DNA of 64,000 nt from WTGU01 sp965242855. Its GTDB lineage: Bacteria > Pseudomonadota > Alphaproteobacteria > UBA828. Below the pieces are notes generated by a model. It was not told the origin of the DNA. It ran no database searches and saw only the letters and a program-made list of their open reading frames with translations. The stretch is taken from contig OZ251509.1 in assembly GCA_965242855.1 (NCBI GenBank), positions 496,001 to 560,000 of the forward strand, in the 5' to 3' direction. How positions within the stretch are numbered: the first letter of the stretch is position 1; every line of letters begins with the position of its first letter. Shown one piece after another: positions 42,002 through 51,442 of the stretch. The position numbers and the translations under genes are program-made.

Positions 42002-44716
42002 TCAGGCGGCCGCGCGGCGGACCGTTTCGCCGGCGTCGCGCCGGAGCATCGCGATCAGCCGGCCGCGCACCAGGTCGATCTGGCTGTCGCGGGAGAGCTT
42101 GAGGCCGAAGCGGTCGCGAACGTAGAACACGTCCACCGCGCGCGAGCCCAGGGTCGAGACGTGCGCCGAACCGATCGAGAGGCCGCAGGCGCCCAGCGTG
42201 CGCGCGATGTCGTGGAGCAGCCACGGGCGGTCGCGGGCGCTGACCTCGATCACCGTGTGGTCCAGGCTCGCCGCGTTGTCGACCAGGACTTCGGGCGCGA
42301 CCGCGATGGCCGCCGCCGGCCGCCGGGCCGGGGCCGCGCCTTCGCGGAGCGCGCGGACGACGGCCGCCCGGAGCCGCTCCAGGCCCTTCGCGTCGGCGGG
42401 CGCGCCGCCGCCGGCGTCCTGGACCCGGAGGGTGTCGAGCGCCATGCCGTCGCCGGTGGTGTGGACGCGGGCATCGACGATGCTGGCGCCCACCGCCGCC
42501 ACCGCCCCCGCCGCGGCGGCGAACAGGCCGGAGTGATCGGGCGCGTAGAGCGTGATTTCCGTCACTCCCCTGCCGAGGTCGGCCCTGGCCTCGACCGCGA
42601 GGCCGTTCCCGCCGCTTGCCCGCACCAGTCGGGCGTGGCGCTCCTGCATCGCGGTATCGGTGGAGAGCCAGTAGGGCGTGTCCAGCCGCGCCTCGAACCG
42701 CGCGATGGCGGCGGCGCTCCAGTCCGTGAGACGCGCCCGCAGGGCGGCGCGGGCGCGCGCGGCCTGCGCCTCCCCGTCCTCCGCCTCGCGCCCGCCGGCC
42801 AGGGCTTCCTCGGCGCGATGGTAAAGGGCGCGCAGCAGCGAGCCCTTCCATGCGTTCCAGCGGCCGGGGCCCACGGCGGCGATGTCGGCGGCGGTCAGCA
42901 CCAGCAGCATCCGCAGGCGCTCCAGCGAGCCGACGCGGGCCGCGAAGTCGGCCACCGTCCGCGGGTCGTTCGGGTCGCGCTTGAACGCCGTCAGGCTGAA
43001 GAGAAGATGCCGGCGGACCAGCCAGGCGACGGTCTCCGCCTCGGCGGGCGCGTAGCCGAGCCTGCGCGAGATGTGCCGGGCGATGACGCCACCCGCCACC
43101 GAATGGTCGCGGCCCCGCCCCTTCGCCACGTCGTGCAGGAAGAGCGCCAGATAGAGCGCGTCGCGCGCCCGCACCTTGTGGACGAGCGCGCTGGCGAGCG
43201 GCAGGTCGCCGGTGCGCGCGCCGTTCTCGATGGCCGCGAGCACGCCGACCGCCCGGATGCTGTGCTCGTCCACGGTGTAGGCGTGGTAGAGGTCGTGCTG
43301 GGTCTGCGCCACGATCCGCCCGAAATCGGGCAGGAAGCGGCCGAGCACGCCGGCCTCGTTCATCAGCCGCAGGGCCCGTTCCGGCCCGCGCCGGTCGGTG
43401 AGGATGGCGCGGAAGGCGCGGTTCGCCTCCGGATCATCGCGCACCGGGGCGGCGATCAGGCCCAGGCTCCGATGGATCAGGCGCAGCGCCGCCGGGTGGA
43501 TGTCTCGGCCCTCGATCTGCGCGCGCCGGAAGATCGTAACCAAGCGAACCGGCCGTTCGGCGAAGACGCCCTCGTCGGCGACCGCGATGCGCCCGCCGGA
43601 GACCAGCAGCCCGTCGCGCGCGGGCCCGCTGGCCGCCCCGACGTCGCGCGCCGGCGCCGGATCGAGGCGCTCCGCCTCGAGGACGGCGCAGAAGACCCGG
43701 GTGAGCTCCCCCACCGTCTTCACCACCCGGAAATAGCGCTTCATGAAACGCTCGACCGCGAGGTTGCCCGCGCCCGCCCGGAAGCCCATGCGCGCGGCGA
43801 TTTCCGGTTGCCGGTCGAAGGTGAGCCTGTCTTCCGCCCGGCCGCTGACGGTGTGGAGGTGGGCGCGAACGCGCCAGAGGAATCCTTGCGCCCGCGCGAA
43901 ACGGAGATATTCCCCCTGGCTCAGGACGCCGCGTCCGACGAGCTCGCCGAAGCGCTCGACGCGGAAGAGGTATTTCGCGATCCAGAACAGCGCGTGGAGA
44001 TCCCGCAGGCCGCCTTTGCCGTCCTTGACGTGGGGCTCGAGGAGGTAGCGGGAGCCACCCGTGCGCGCGTGGCGCGCGTCGCGCTCCGCGAGCTTGGCGG
44101 CCACGAACGCCGCCTCGCCGCCCGGGACGAGCGCGGCCAGGAAGCGCCGGCGGAAATCCCGGTAGAGGGGTTCGTCGCCCCAGACGCGGCGCGATTCGAG
44201 CACGGCGGTGCGGATCGTCATGTCGTCGCGCGCGCGCCGCAGGCAGTCCGCAACCGAGCGGGTGGCGTGGCCGACGGAGAGGCCGAGATCCCACATCGTG
44301 TAGAGCAGATACTCGACGATCTGCTCGCCGCGCCCGGTCAGCTTGTAGGGGTGCAGAAACAGGATGTCGACGTCGGAACGGGGCGCGAGATCGCGGCGCC
44401 CGTAGCCGCCCACCGCCACCAGCGCGAGCCGGTCGGCCGTGGTCGGGTTGGGCTCGGGATAGACGACGCGCGCCGCCCTCTCGAGCACGGCGTGCAGGAG
44501 GCCGTCCATCAGGGAGGTCTGGAGGGCGACGATCTCGGCCCCCGCCGCGCCGGCCTCGAGGCGCCGGCGGAGCTCCCGCCGGCCGTCGCGCAAGGCTTCC
44601 CGCGCCAGCGCGAGGACGGCCCGCCGGTCGTCCCGCCCGATGCGCGCGACCGCCCCGGCGAAGGCGCGGCGGTCAAGCACGGCCCGCCGCCGGGGCCGCC
44701 CGGAGTCCGTGTTCAT
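42002..44716 (-). CDS. glnD: [Protein-PII] uridylyltransferase / uridylyl-removing enzyme
   Basis: A 904-residue bifunctional nitrogen sensor that uridylylates PII (GlnB/GlnK) when glutamine is low and removes UMP when it is high. Domains in order are the nucleotidyltransferase (GGYGRRDLAPRSDVDILFL, about residues 85-103), the GlnD helical domain, an HD domain (LFLHDVAKGRGRDHSVAGG near 525) and two C-terminal ACT domains that bind glutamine (EITLYAPDHSGLFA; VIEVSARDRPWLLHD). The ATG at 44716 is chosen because upstream sequence has no GlnD similarity. It is divergent from rseP and starts the minus-strand run glnD-murJ-trpS. Confidence 0.97.
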   Translation of the reverse strand: MNTDSGRPRRRAVLDRRAFAGAVARIGRDDRRAVLALAREALRDGRRELRRRLEAGAAGAEIVALQTSLMDGLLHAVLERAARVVYPEPNPTTADRLALVAVGGYGRRDLAPRSDVDILFLHPYKLTGRGEQIVEYLLYTMWDLGLSVGHATRSVADCLRRARDDMTIRTAVLESRRVWGDEPLYRDFRRRFLAALVPGGEAAFVAAKLAERDARHARTGGSRYLLEPHVKDGKGGLRDLHALFWIAKYLFRVERFGELVGRGVLSQGEYLRFARAQGFLWRVRAHLHTVSGRAEDRLTFDRQPEIAARMGFRAGAGNLAVERFMKRYFRVVKTVGELTRVFCAVLEAERLDPAPARDVGAASGPARDGLLVSGGRIAVADEGVFAERPVRLVTIFRRAQIEGRDIHPAALRLIHRSLGLIAAPVRDDPEANRAFRAILTDRRGPERALRLMNEAGVLGRFLPDFGRIVAQTQHDLYHAYTVDEHSIRAVGVLAAIENGARTGDLPLASALVHKVRARDALYLALFLHDVAKGRGRDHSVAGGVIARHISRRLGYAPAEAETVAWLVRRHLLFSLTAFKRDPNDPRTVADFAARVGSLERLRMLLVLTAADIAAVGPGRWNAWKGSLLRALYHRAEEALAGGREAEDGEAQAARARAALRARLTDWSAAAIARFEARLDTPYWLSTDTAMQERHARLVRASGGNGLAVEARADLGRGVTEITLYAPDHSGLFAAAAGAVAAVGASIVDARVHTTGDGMALDTLRVQDAGGGAPADAKGLERLRAAVVRALREGAAPARRPAAAIAVAPEVLVDNAASLDHTVIEVSARDRPWLLHDIARTLGACGLSIGSAHVSTLGSRAVDVFYVRDRFGLKLSRDSQIDLVRGRLIAMLRRDAGETVRRAAA

Positions 44717-44844
44717 GCTCGTGGCCGCGGGCCGCGGCGCGTCATGGCCGCTCTCCAGCCGCCGGGCGCGGGCGCGCCGCGGTCGGTTGCGCAGCTTGCC
44801 TCGAACGCGATCCGCCTGCAAGCTTGGGCGGAACGGCGGACGCG

Positions 44845-44874
44845 GGATTCGTCGCGGCCACGGTGGTGTACAAT
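44845..44874 (+). promoter_or_regulatory. Possible promoter of the rseP-lpxB operon
   Basis: TACAAT at 44869-44874 lies about 49 bp before the rseP ATG. The best -35 candidates (around 44845-44853, GATTCGTC) are weak. It is the only promoter-like string seen in the glnD-rseP gap. Confidence 0.33.
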
Positions 44875-44922
44875 CGGCCGGCGCCCCGCCCACGCCGCGA
44901 CCGAGCCCGACCGCCCGCGCCC

Positions 44923-46266
44923 ATGGATCTGATCGTCGACAAGCTGAATTACGTCTGGCCGTTCCTCGCCGTCATCACGCCGGTGGTGTTCTTCCACGAG
45001 CTCGGCCATTACCTAGTCGCGCGCCTGAACCGGGTGCGGGTGGAGGTGTTCGCGATCGGCTTCGGGCCCGAGCTCTTCGGCGTCAACGACCGCCACGGCA
45101 CGCGCTGGAAATTCTGCGCCCTGCCGTTGGGCGGCTACGTCAAGTTCCACGGCGACGCGAACGTGGCCAGCACGTCGGCCGCGTCCGACGCACCGCCGCC
45201 GCCGGACGCCTTCCACGCCAAGACCGTGGGTCAGCGCTCGGCCATCGCCTTCGCGGGCCCGTTCGCGAACTTCGTTCTCGCGGCGGCGCTCTTCGCCGGC
45301 GTCATCCTGGTCATGGGCCAGCGCTATACGCCGGTGGAGATCGGTTCGGTGCGCGCGGGAAGCCCGGCCGCCCTCGCGGGCCTCCAGCCCGGCGACCGGC
45401 TGGTTTCCCTCGACGGCGCCGGCGTCGAGGGGTTCGAGGACCTGGATTTCGTCCTGTGGCAAAATCTGGGCGAGCCGATCGTTCTCATGGTCGAACGCGC
45501 CGGCGCCTTGCTCGAATTCGCGATCGAACCGGAGGTCGTCGAGGTGATCGACGAGTTCGGCAAGCCCCATCCCGTCGGCGACATCGGCGCGCGGCCGTTC
45601 CTGCCGTCCGCGATCCGTCAGGTCGTGGCCGGCGGCCCCGCCGACAGGGGCGGCATCCGGCCGGGAGACACGATCGTGAGCGTCGGCGGCGTCGCGACCG
45701 AGGGGTTCGACGATCTGCGCGACGTCGTCGAGCGGAACCCTTCCGTGCCGCTGGCCTTCGTCGTCGCCCGGGACGGGCGCCGGGAGACGCTCACGGTCAC
45801 GCCCGATGCGGTCGACGGGAAGGGGCGGATCGGGGTCTATCCCGAGGAACCGGTCGCCTACCGCGATCTCGGGGTCGTCGCCTCGATCCGGGCCGGGATC
45901 GAAGACACCTACCTCCTGGCGGCGGCCAACCTGCGGGCGATCGGCCAGATGATCACCGGGACGCGCTCCGCCGAGCAGTTGAGCGGCCCCGTCGGCATCG
46001 CCGTCATGTCGCGGACCGTGGTCGAGCGCGGCGTCGCCGGGTTCATCAAATTCACGGCGCTGATCTCGATCGCCCTCGGCCTGATCAATCTGGTCCCGAT
46101 CCCGCCGCTCGACGGCGGCCACCTCCTCTACAACGGCGTGGAGGCGGTGCTGCGGCGCCCCCTGACCGCCCGGCTCCAGCAGATCGGCGCGACCATCGGG
46201 CTCACGCTCGTCATCGCGCTGATGGTCTGGGTGACGGCGAAGGACATCATCGGTCTCACCTCATGA
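44923..46266 (+). CDS. rseP: Site-2 intramembrane metalloprotease RseP
   Basis: A 447-residue zinc protease that cuts membrane-bound anti-sigma factors within the membrane. The zinc motif HELGH lies in the first helix (about residues 26-30) and the third ligand in PPLDGGHLLY near 395. Two PDZ domains lie between (SVRAGSPAALAGLQPGDRLVS and VAGGPADRGGIRPGDTIVS). It is complete for the family. It opens the operon rseP-bamA-skp-lpxD-fabZ-lpxA-lpxI-lpxB. The frr-uppS-cdsA-dxr genes that often stand upstream are missing here, with glnD in their place. Its stop overlaps bamA by 4 bp. Confidence 0.95.
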   Translation: MDLIVDKLNYVWPFLAVITPVVFFHELGHYLVARLNRVRVEVFAIGFGPELFGVNDRHGTRWKFCALPLGGYVKFHGDANVASTSAASDAPPPPDAFHAKTVGQRSAIAFAGPFANFVLAAALFAGVILVMGQRYTPVEIGSVRAGSPAALAGLQPGDRLVSLDGAGVEGFEDLDFVLWQNLGEPIVLMVERAGALLEFAIEPEVVEVIDEFGKPHPVGDIGARPFLPSAIRQVVAGGPADRGGIRPGDTIVSVGGVATEGFDDLRDVVERNPSVPLAFVVARDGRRETLTVTPDAVDGKGRIGVYPEEPVAYRDLGVVASIRAGIEDTYLLAAANLRAIGQMITGTRSAEQLSGPVGIAVMSRTVVERGVAGFIKFTALISIALGLINLVPIPPLDGGHLLYNGVEAVLRRPLTARLQQIGATIGLTLVIALMVWVTAKDIIGLTS

Positions 46267-48584
46267 GAACACCCGCAAGACGGCCCTCCCCATCGACGAA
46301 AGCCGGACGGTGCGCCCGGCGGCGCCTTCGCGGCCCGGTCGCCGTCGTCGCGGCGGCGTGGCTCGGCGTCTGGCTCGGCGCGGCGGCGCAGGCGCAAACC
46401 GTCGAGGCGATCCGCATCGAGGGCAACGAACGCATCGAAGCCGAGACGGTGCGTTCCTACCTGCCGGTCGCCCCCGGCGACGAGGCCGATGCGCGCGCGA
46501 TCAACCGTTCCCTGAAGAGCCTGTTCGCGACCGGCCTCTTCGCCGACGTGGCCATCCGGCGGGAGGGCGGCGCGCTGATCGTCAGCGTGGTCGAGAACCC
46601 GATCGTGAACCGCGTCGTGTTCGAAGGGAACCAGACCGTCGAGGACGGCGCCCTCGAGCCCGAGATCCAGCTCAGGCCGCGGGAGGTCTATACGCGCCCC
46701 CGGATGCGGGCGGACGTGCAGCGTCTGACGGACATCTACCGCCTCAGCGGCCGCTTCGCCGTGCGCATCGAGCCCAAGATCGTCCAGCTCCCGCAGAACC
46801 GGGTGGATCTGGTCTTCGAGATCGACGAGGGCGCCATCACCGAGATCCGGCGAATCGACTTCGTCGGCAACGAACGCTTCGGCGACGGCGATCTCAGGGA
46901 CGTGATCCAGACGACGGAGAGCGCTTGGTACCGCTTCTTCACGAGCAGCGACACCTACGATCCCGACCGGCTTGCGTTCGATCGGGAGTTGCTGCGCCGC
47001 TTCTATCTCGCCGAAGGCTACGCCGATTTTCGCGTGGTCTCGGCGGTGGCCGAGCTGACCCGGGAGGGCGGCGAATTCTTCATCACCTTCTCCCTGGAGG
47101 AGGGGGAGCGCTACCGGATCGGCGCCGTCGACGTCGAGAGCAGGCTGCGGGATCTCGATCCGGCGACGCTTCACTCCGCGCTGGGCGTGGCACCGGGCGA
47201 CTGGTACGACGCGGACGAGGTCGAAGAGACGGTCCAGGTCCTGACGGAAACCGTCGGCAGCCGCGGCTACGCCTTCGTGGACGTGGTGCCGCGCATCGAA
47301 CGGGATCGCGAGGCCCGCACCCTCGACGTGATCTTCGAGATCGGGGAGGGGTCGCGCGTCTATGTCGATCGCATCGACATCGTCGGCAACACCCGCACCC
47401 TCGACGAGGTGATCCGGCGCGAATTCCGGCTGGTCGAAGGGGACGCCTTCAACTCGGCCCGCATCCGCCGCTCGCGGCAGCGCATCCAGAACCTGGGCTT
47501 CTTCGACAGGGTGGACGTTCAAACCGAGGAAGGCGACGCGCCGGACCGCTCGGTCCTCACGGTCGAGGTGGACGAGGCGCCGACCGGCGAGCTCAGCTTC
47601 GGCGCCGGCATCTCCTCGCTGGACGGATTCCTGGGCGACATCGGCATCCGGGAGCGCAACCTGCTCGGGCGGGGCCAGGAACTCGACCTGAGCCTCACGG
47701 CGGCGGAGCGCCGGCAGGAGATCGACCTGAGCTTCACCGAGCCTTATTTCCTCGACCGCAACGTCTCCGCCGGCTTCGACGTCTTCGGAAAGACCATCGA
47801 CCTGCAAGACGAGAGCTCGTTCGACCGCCAGACGACCGGCGTCGTCCTCAGGGCCGGCTACCCCCTGGCCGAGCACTTGCGCCACGCGGCGGACTACACG
47901 TTCAAGATCGACGACATCAGCAACATCGCGGCGGGCGCCTCGCGGTTCATCCGCAGGCAGGAGGGGGAGACGACGACCTCCGCGCTGGCGCACGGGCTGA
48001 CCTACGACCTCCGCGACAACCGCCTCGACCCCACCGACGGGTATTTCGCGCGCCTCCGCCAGGAACTCGCGGGCTTGGGCGGCGACGTGTACTTCCTCAA
48101 GCACACCCTCTCCTACGGCTATTTCCATTCGCTGTGGGAGGGATGGGTGCTGAGCGCATTGGGCCGCAGCGGCTACGTCTTCGGCCTGGGCGAAGACGTC
48201 CGCGTGAGCGACCGGTTCTTCCTCGGCGGAAACAACCTGCGCGGCTTCGAGCGTGGCGGAGTGGGCCCCCGCGACGCGGCCACCGGCGATGCGCTCGGCG
48301 GCAACCTGTTCTATTCGGTGACGGGCGAGCTGGGCTTCCCGATTGGCCCCGGCAGCGAAATCGACCTGCGCGGCGCGTTCTTCGTGGACGCCGGCAGCCT
48401 CGCCGGGACGGACGACGAGGGCAGCGGCATCCACGACGAGGGCTCCCCGCGCGTCGCGCTGGGCGTCGGGCTGGTCTTCCGCTCGCCGCTCGGCCCGATC
48501 AGGCTCGATTTCTCGCATGCCCTGGTGAAGGAGGAGTTCGACGAGACGGAGAGCTTCCGCTTCACCTTCGGCACGAGGCTGTAG
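46263..48584 (+). CDS. bamA: Outer membrane protein assembly factor BamA
   Basis: A 773-residue Omp85 protein that inserts beta-barrel proteins into the outer membrane. After a signal peptide (about 1-45) come five POTRA domains (about 45-415; for example VEAIRIEGNERIEAETV and IRRIDFVGNERFGDGDL) and a 16-strand barrel with the conserved lid motif NNLRGFERGG near residue 660. The ATG overlaps the rseP stop by 4 bp. One oddity: the last residues are FTFGTRL, ending in leucine where outer-membrane proteins usually end in phenylalanine or tryptophan. Confidence 0.96.
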   Translation: MRTPARRPSPSTKAGRCARRRLRGPVAVVAAAWLGVWLGAAAQAQTVEAIRIEGNERIEAETVRSYLPVAPGDEADARAINRSLKSLFATGLFADVAIRREGGALIVSVVENPIVNRVVFEGNQTVEDGALEPEIQLRPREVYTRPRMRADVQRLTDIYRLSGRFAVRIEPKIVQLPQNRVDLVFEIDEGAITEIRRIDFVGNERFGDGDLRDVIQTTESAWYRFFTSSDTYDPDRLAFDRELLRRFYLAEGYADFRVVSAVAELTREGGEFFITFSLEEGERYRIGAVDVESRLRDLDPATLHSALGVAPGDWYDADEVEETVQVLTETVGSRGYAFVDVVPRIERDREARTLDVIFEIGEGSRVYVDRIDIVGNTRTLDEVIRREFRLVEGDAFNSARIRRSRQRIQNLGFFDRVDVQTEEGDAPDRSVLTVEVDEAPTGELSFGAGISSLDGFLGDIGIRERNLLGRGQELDLSLTAAERRQEIDLSFTEPYFLDRNVSAGFDVFGKTIDLQDESSFDRQTTGVVLRAGYPLAEHLRHAADYTFKIDDISNIAAGASRFIRRQEGETTTSALAHGLTYDLRDNRLDPTDGYFARLRQELAGLGGDVYFLKHTLSYGYFHSLWEGWVLSALGRSGYVFGLGEDVRVSDRFFLGGNNLRGFERGGVGPRDAATGDALGGNLFYSVTGELGFPIGPGSEIDLRGAFFVDAGSLAGTDDEGSGIHDEGSPRVALGVGLVFRSPLGPIRLDFSHALVKEEFDETESFRFTFGTRL

Positions 48585-48587
48585 GGA

Positions 48588-49145
48588 ATGGGCGGATGGA
48601 AGGGGCTCCGGTTCGCGCTCGCCTTCGCCGCCCTCTGCGCCGCGGGCGGGGGCGCGGCGGCTCAGGAGGCGCACGGGCCGCGCGTCGCCGTCATCGAGAT
48701 GAGCCGGATTCTCGGAGAGGCGTCCGCGCTCCGCTCGATTCAGGCCCAGGGGGAGGCGCAGCGCAGGATCTACGCCGCGGACGCCCAGGCCGAGGCGGCG
48801 CGGTTGCGCGAAGTCCGCGACGCGCTCGAGCGGCAGAAGACGCTGCTGGAGCCGGCCGCCCTGGAGGAGCGCCAGCGCGCCTTCAACCGGCAGGTGCGGG
48901 CGGCGGACCAGAGGGCGCAGGAGCGCAGCCGCCTGCTGCGCCGCGCCGTGCAGGAAGGCGAGGACAGGTTCCGCGTCGCCCTGCGGCAGGTCGTGGCCGA
49001 GGTGGCGGAGGAACGCGGCATCGAGGTCGTGGTGCCGGTCAACCGCTCGTTGTTCGCCATCGCCGAGCGCAACGTCACCGACGCGGTGCTCCGGCGGATG
49101 AACGACACGTTCTCCGAAATCACCCTCCGGTTCGAACGCGACTGA
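48588..49145 (+). CDS. skp: OmpH/Skp-family periplasmic chaperone
   Basis: A 185-residue periplasmic chaperone that carries unfolded outer-membrane proteins to BamA. It has a signal peptide (about 1-25), the N-terminal VAVIEMSRILGEASALRSI and a long charged coiled coil (about 45-140, heavy in A, E, Q and R) that forms the tentacle, ending with VPVNRSLFAIAERNVTDAVL. It starts at ATG 48588, 3 bp after bamA, and its stop overlaps the lpxD start by 1 bp (TGATG). Confidence 0.9.
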   Translation: MGGWKGLRFALAFAALCAAGGGAAAQEAHGPRVAVIEMSRILGEASALRSIQAQGEAQRRIYAADAQAEAARLREVRDALERQKTLLEPAALEERQRAFNRQVRAADQRAQERSRLLRRAVQEGEDRFRVALRQVVAEVAEERGIEVVVPVNRSLFAIAERNVTDAVLRRMNDTFSEITLRFERD

Positions 49146-50173
49146 TGCCCGATCCGCGTTTCTACGCCGTGGCGGGGCCGTTCACCCTGGCCGAGATCGC
49201 GGCGGCCGCGGAGGCGCGATTGCCGGCCGATGCCGACCCTTCGGCGCGGCTTCACGACGTGGCCCCGCTCGGCGCGGCCACCGAGCGGCATCTGAGTTTC
49301 CTCGACAACCGGAAATATCTCGATGCGTTCGCCGCGACCGGCGCCGGTGCCTGCATCGCGCCGGACGCGCTCGCCCATCGCGCGCCGCCGGGCACGACGG
49401 TTCTGACCAGCGACGCGCCCTACAAGGCCTACGCGCGGGCGGCGGCGCTCTTCCATCCCGTGGCGGCGCCGGCGCCGGGCGTGCACCCGGCGGCGGTCGT
49501 CGATCCGGCGGCCCGTCTCGCCGGGGATTGCCGGGTCGAGGCCGGGGCCGTGGTCGCCGCCGGCGCCCGCATCGGCGCGCGCTGTCTCGTCGGCGCCAAC
49601 GCCACCATCGGGCCCGGCGTCGTGATCGGCGACGAGACGCGAATCGGCGCCGGCGCATCGCTCAGCCACTGCCTCGTGGGCAGGCGCGTCGTGATCTACC
49701 CCGGCGCCCGCATCGGGCAGGACGGCTTCGGCTTCGCTCCCGATCCGCAAGGCCACGTGAAGGTCCCCCAGCTGGGCCGCGTCGTGATCGAGGACGACGT
49801 GGAGATCGGCGCCAACACCACCATCGACCGGGGGGCCGGCCCGGACACGGTGGTGGGCCAGGGTTGCCGGATCGACAATCTGGTCCAGATCGCGCACAAC
49901 GTGCGCATCGGGCGCGGTTGCGTGATCGTGGCCCAGGCCGGCCTCGCCGGCAGCGCCGTCGTCGGCGATTTCGTGCAGGTCGGCGGGCAGGCGGGGGTGG
50001 CGGGCCATCTCGCCGTCGGCGCCGGCGCGCGCATCGCCGGCCAGTCCGGCGTGATCCGCGACATCGAGCCGGGCGCGACCTACGGCGGCACGCCCGCCGT
50101 TCCCATCCGTTCCTGGCACCGGCAGACGGCGGCGCTCGCGCGGCTGGCGGCGGGCAAGGCGGGCGGGCGATGA
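49145..50173 (+). CDS. lpxD: UDP-3-O-acylglucosamine N-acyltransferase
   Basis: A 342-residue lipid A enzyme adding the second acyl chain to UDP-3-O-acylglucosamine. An N-terminal uridine-binding domain (about 1-105, including HLSFLDNRKYLDAF) is followed by a left-handed beta-helix of hexapeptide repeats (about 110-300; IGARCLVGANATIGPGVVIG) with the catalytic histidine in NLVQIAHNVRIG, and a C-terminal helix. Length is typical. Its ATG at 49145 shares one base with the skp stop, and its own stop overlaps fabZ by 4 bp. Confidence 0.96.
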   Translation: MPDPRFYAVAGPFTLAEIAAAAEARLPADADPSARLHDVAPLGAATERHLSFLDNRKYLDAFAATGAGACIAPDALAHRAPPGTTVLTSDAPYKAYARAAALFHPVAAPAPGVHPAAVVDPAARLAGDCRVEAGAVVAAGARIGARCLVGANATIGPGVVIGDETRIGAGASLSHCLVGRRVVIYPGARIGQDGFGFAPDPQGHVKVPQLGRVVIEDDVEIGANTTIDRGAGPDTVVGQGCRIDNLVQIAHNVRIGRGCVIVAQAGLAGSAVVGDFVQVGGQAGVAGHLAVGAGARIAGQSGVIRDIEPGATYGGTPAVPIRSWHRQTAALARLAAGKAGGR

Positions 50174-50640
50174 TCGAGGCCGCCGGCCGGCCGGTCATGG
50201 AGCGGCTGGACATCGAGGAGATCGTCAAGGCGATTCCCCATCGCTATCCGTTCCTCATGATCGACCGCGTGCTCGACGTCGTTCCGGACGAAAGCGCCGT
50301 CGGCATCAAGAACGTCTCGATCAACGAGTCCTACTTCCAGGGCCACTTCCCGCGCAGTCCGGTCATGCCGGGGGTGTTGATCGTCGAATCGATGGCGCAG
50401 ACCGCGGCCGTCCTCGTCGTCTCGACGCTGGGCCCGGCGATGGCCGGCAAGCTCGTCTACTTCATGGCGGTGGACGCCTGCCGCTTCCGCCGGCCGGTGG
50501 TGCCCGGCGACCGGCTCTTCGTCCACGTGGTGAAGAAACATCGCCGGCGCAACGTGTGGAAGTTCAGGGCCGAGGCCAAGGTCGACGACCGGACCGTCGC
50601 GGAGGCGACCTATTCGGCGATGATCCTGGAAGACAGCTGA
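50170..50640 (+). CDS. fabZ: 3-hydroxyacyl-[ACP] dehydratase FabZ
   Basis: A 156-residue hot-dog-fold dehydratase of fatty acid synthesis. The catalytic histidine is in IPHRYPFLMIDRV and the catalytic glutamate in GVLIVESMAQTAAV, with GHFPRSPVMPG between. Length is normal. It starts at ATG 50170 inside the lpxD stop (ATGA) and ends one base before the lpxA start. Co-location with lpx genes links the shared 3-hydroxyacyl-ACP pool to lipid A synthesis. Confidence 0.97.
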   Translation: MIEAAGRPVMERLDIEEIVKAIPHRYPFLMIDRVLDVVPDESAVGIKNVSINESYFQGHFPRSPVMPGVLIVESMAQTAAVLVVSTLGPAMAGKLVYFMAVDACRFRRPVVPGDRLFVHVVKKHRRRNVWKFRAEAKVDDRTVAEATYSAMILEDS

Positions 50641-50641
50641 C

Positions 50642-51442
50642 ATGGCCTGCGTCCATTCGACGGCGATCGTCGAGCCGGGGGCCACGCTGGGCGAGGGGGT
50701 GGCCGTCGGTCCCTACTGCATCGTGGGCGCCCACGTCGTCCTGGGCGACGGCGTCCGTCTGGTGTCCCACGTTGTCGTCGCCGGGCGCACGACGATCGGG
50801 CCGCGCACCGAGGTCTATCCCTTCGCCTCGATCGGCCACAAGCCGCAGCACGTCGCCTACCGGGACGAGCCGTCGCGGCTGGAGGTCGGCGCGGACAACG
50901 TCATCCGCGAGCACGTCACCATGAGCCCGGGCACGGCGCACGGGCGCATGTTGACGCGGGTGGGCGACAACTGCCTGTTCATGGTCGCGACCCATGTCGC
51001 CCACGACTGCGCGATCGGCGACCACGTCATCATGGCCAACAACGCGACGCTGGGCGGGCATGTGACGATCGGCGACTGGGCGATTCTCGGCGGCCTCGCC
51101 GCGGTCCACCAGTTCGTCCGCATCGGGCGCCATGCCATCGTCGGCGGCATGTCGGGCGTCGAACGGGACGTGATCCCCTACGGCTCGGCCGTGGGCGACC
51201 GCGCCCAGCTCGCCGGGCTCAACCTGGTCGGGCTGAAGCGGCGGGGCTTCGGAAGCCACGTCATCCACGACCTGCGCCGCGCCTTCCGCCTGCTCTTCGC
51301 GCGGGAGGGGACGATGTCCGAGCGGCTGGCCGACGTCACCGAGCTCTTCGCCGACAACGAGCCGGTCATGGACATCGTGGATTTCATCCAGGCCGACAGC
51401 GAACGCTCGATCTGCCGGCCCAGGGGCGATGGCGGCGGCTAA
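50642..51442 (+). CDS. lpxA: UDP-N-acetylglucosamine acyltransferase
   Basis: A 266-residue first enzyme of lipid A synthesis, attaching a 3-hydroxyacyl chain to UDP-GlcNAc. It is a beta-helix of hexapeptide repeats with the catalytic histidine in MVATHVAHDCAIGDH, and the conserved RIGRHAIVGGMSGVERDVIPYG. A helical C-terminal domain (about 195-260) follows. The next gene, lpxI, starts 14 bp before the lpxA stop, so the two are coupled. Confidence 0.97.
   Translation: MACVHSTAIVEPGATLGEGVAVGPYCIVGAHVVLGDGVRLVSHVVVAGRTTIGPRTEVYPFASIGHKPQHVAYRDEPSRLEVGADNVIREHVTMSPGTAHGRMLTRVGDNCLFMVATHVAHDCAIGDHVIMANNATLGGHVTIGDWAILGGLAAVHQFVRIGRHAIVGGMSGVERDVIPYGSAVGDRAQLAGLNLVGLKRRGFGSHVIHDLRRAFRLLFAREGTMSERLADVTELFADNEPVMDIVDFIQADSERSICRPRGDGGG

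Noticed and set aside
42161..44932. Open frame of more than 900 codons opposite glnD
   Set aside because: Same reason: fully antisense to a well-supported gene, low-complexity composition and no recognisable domain.
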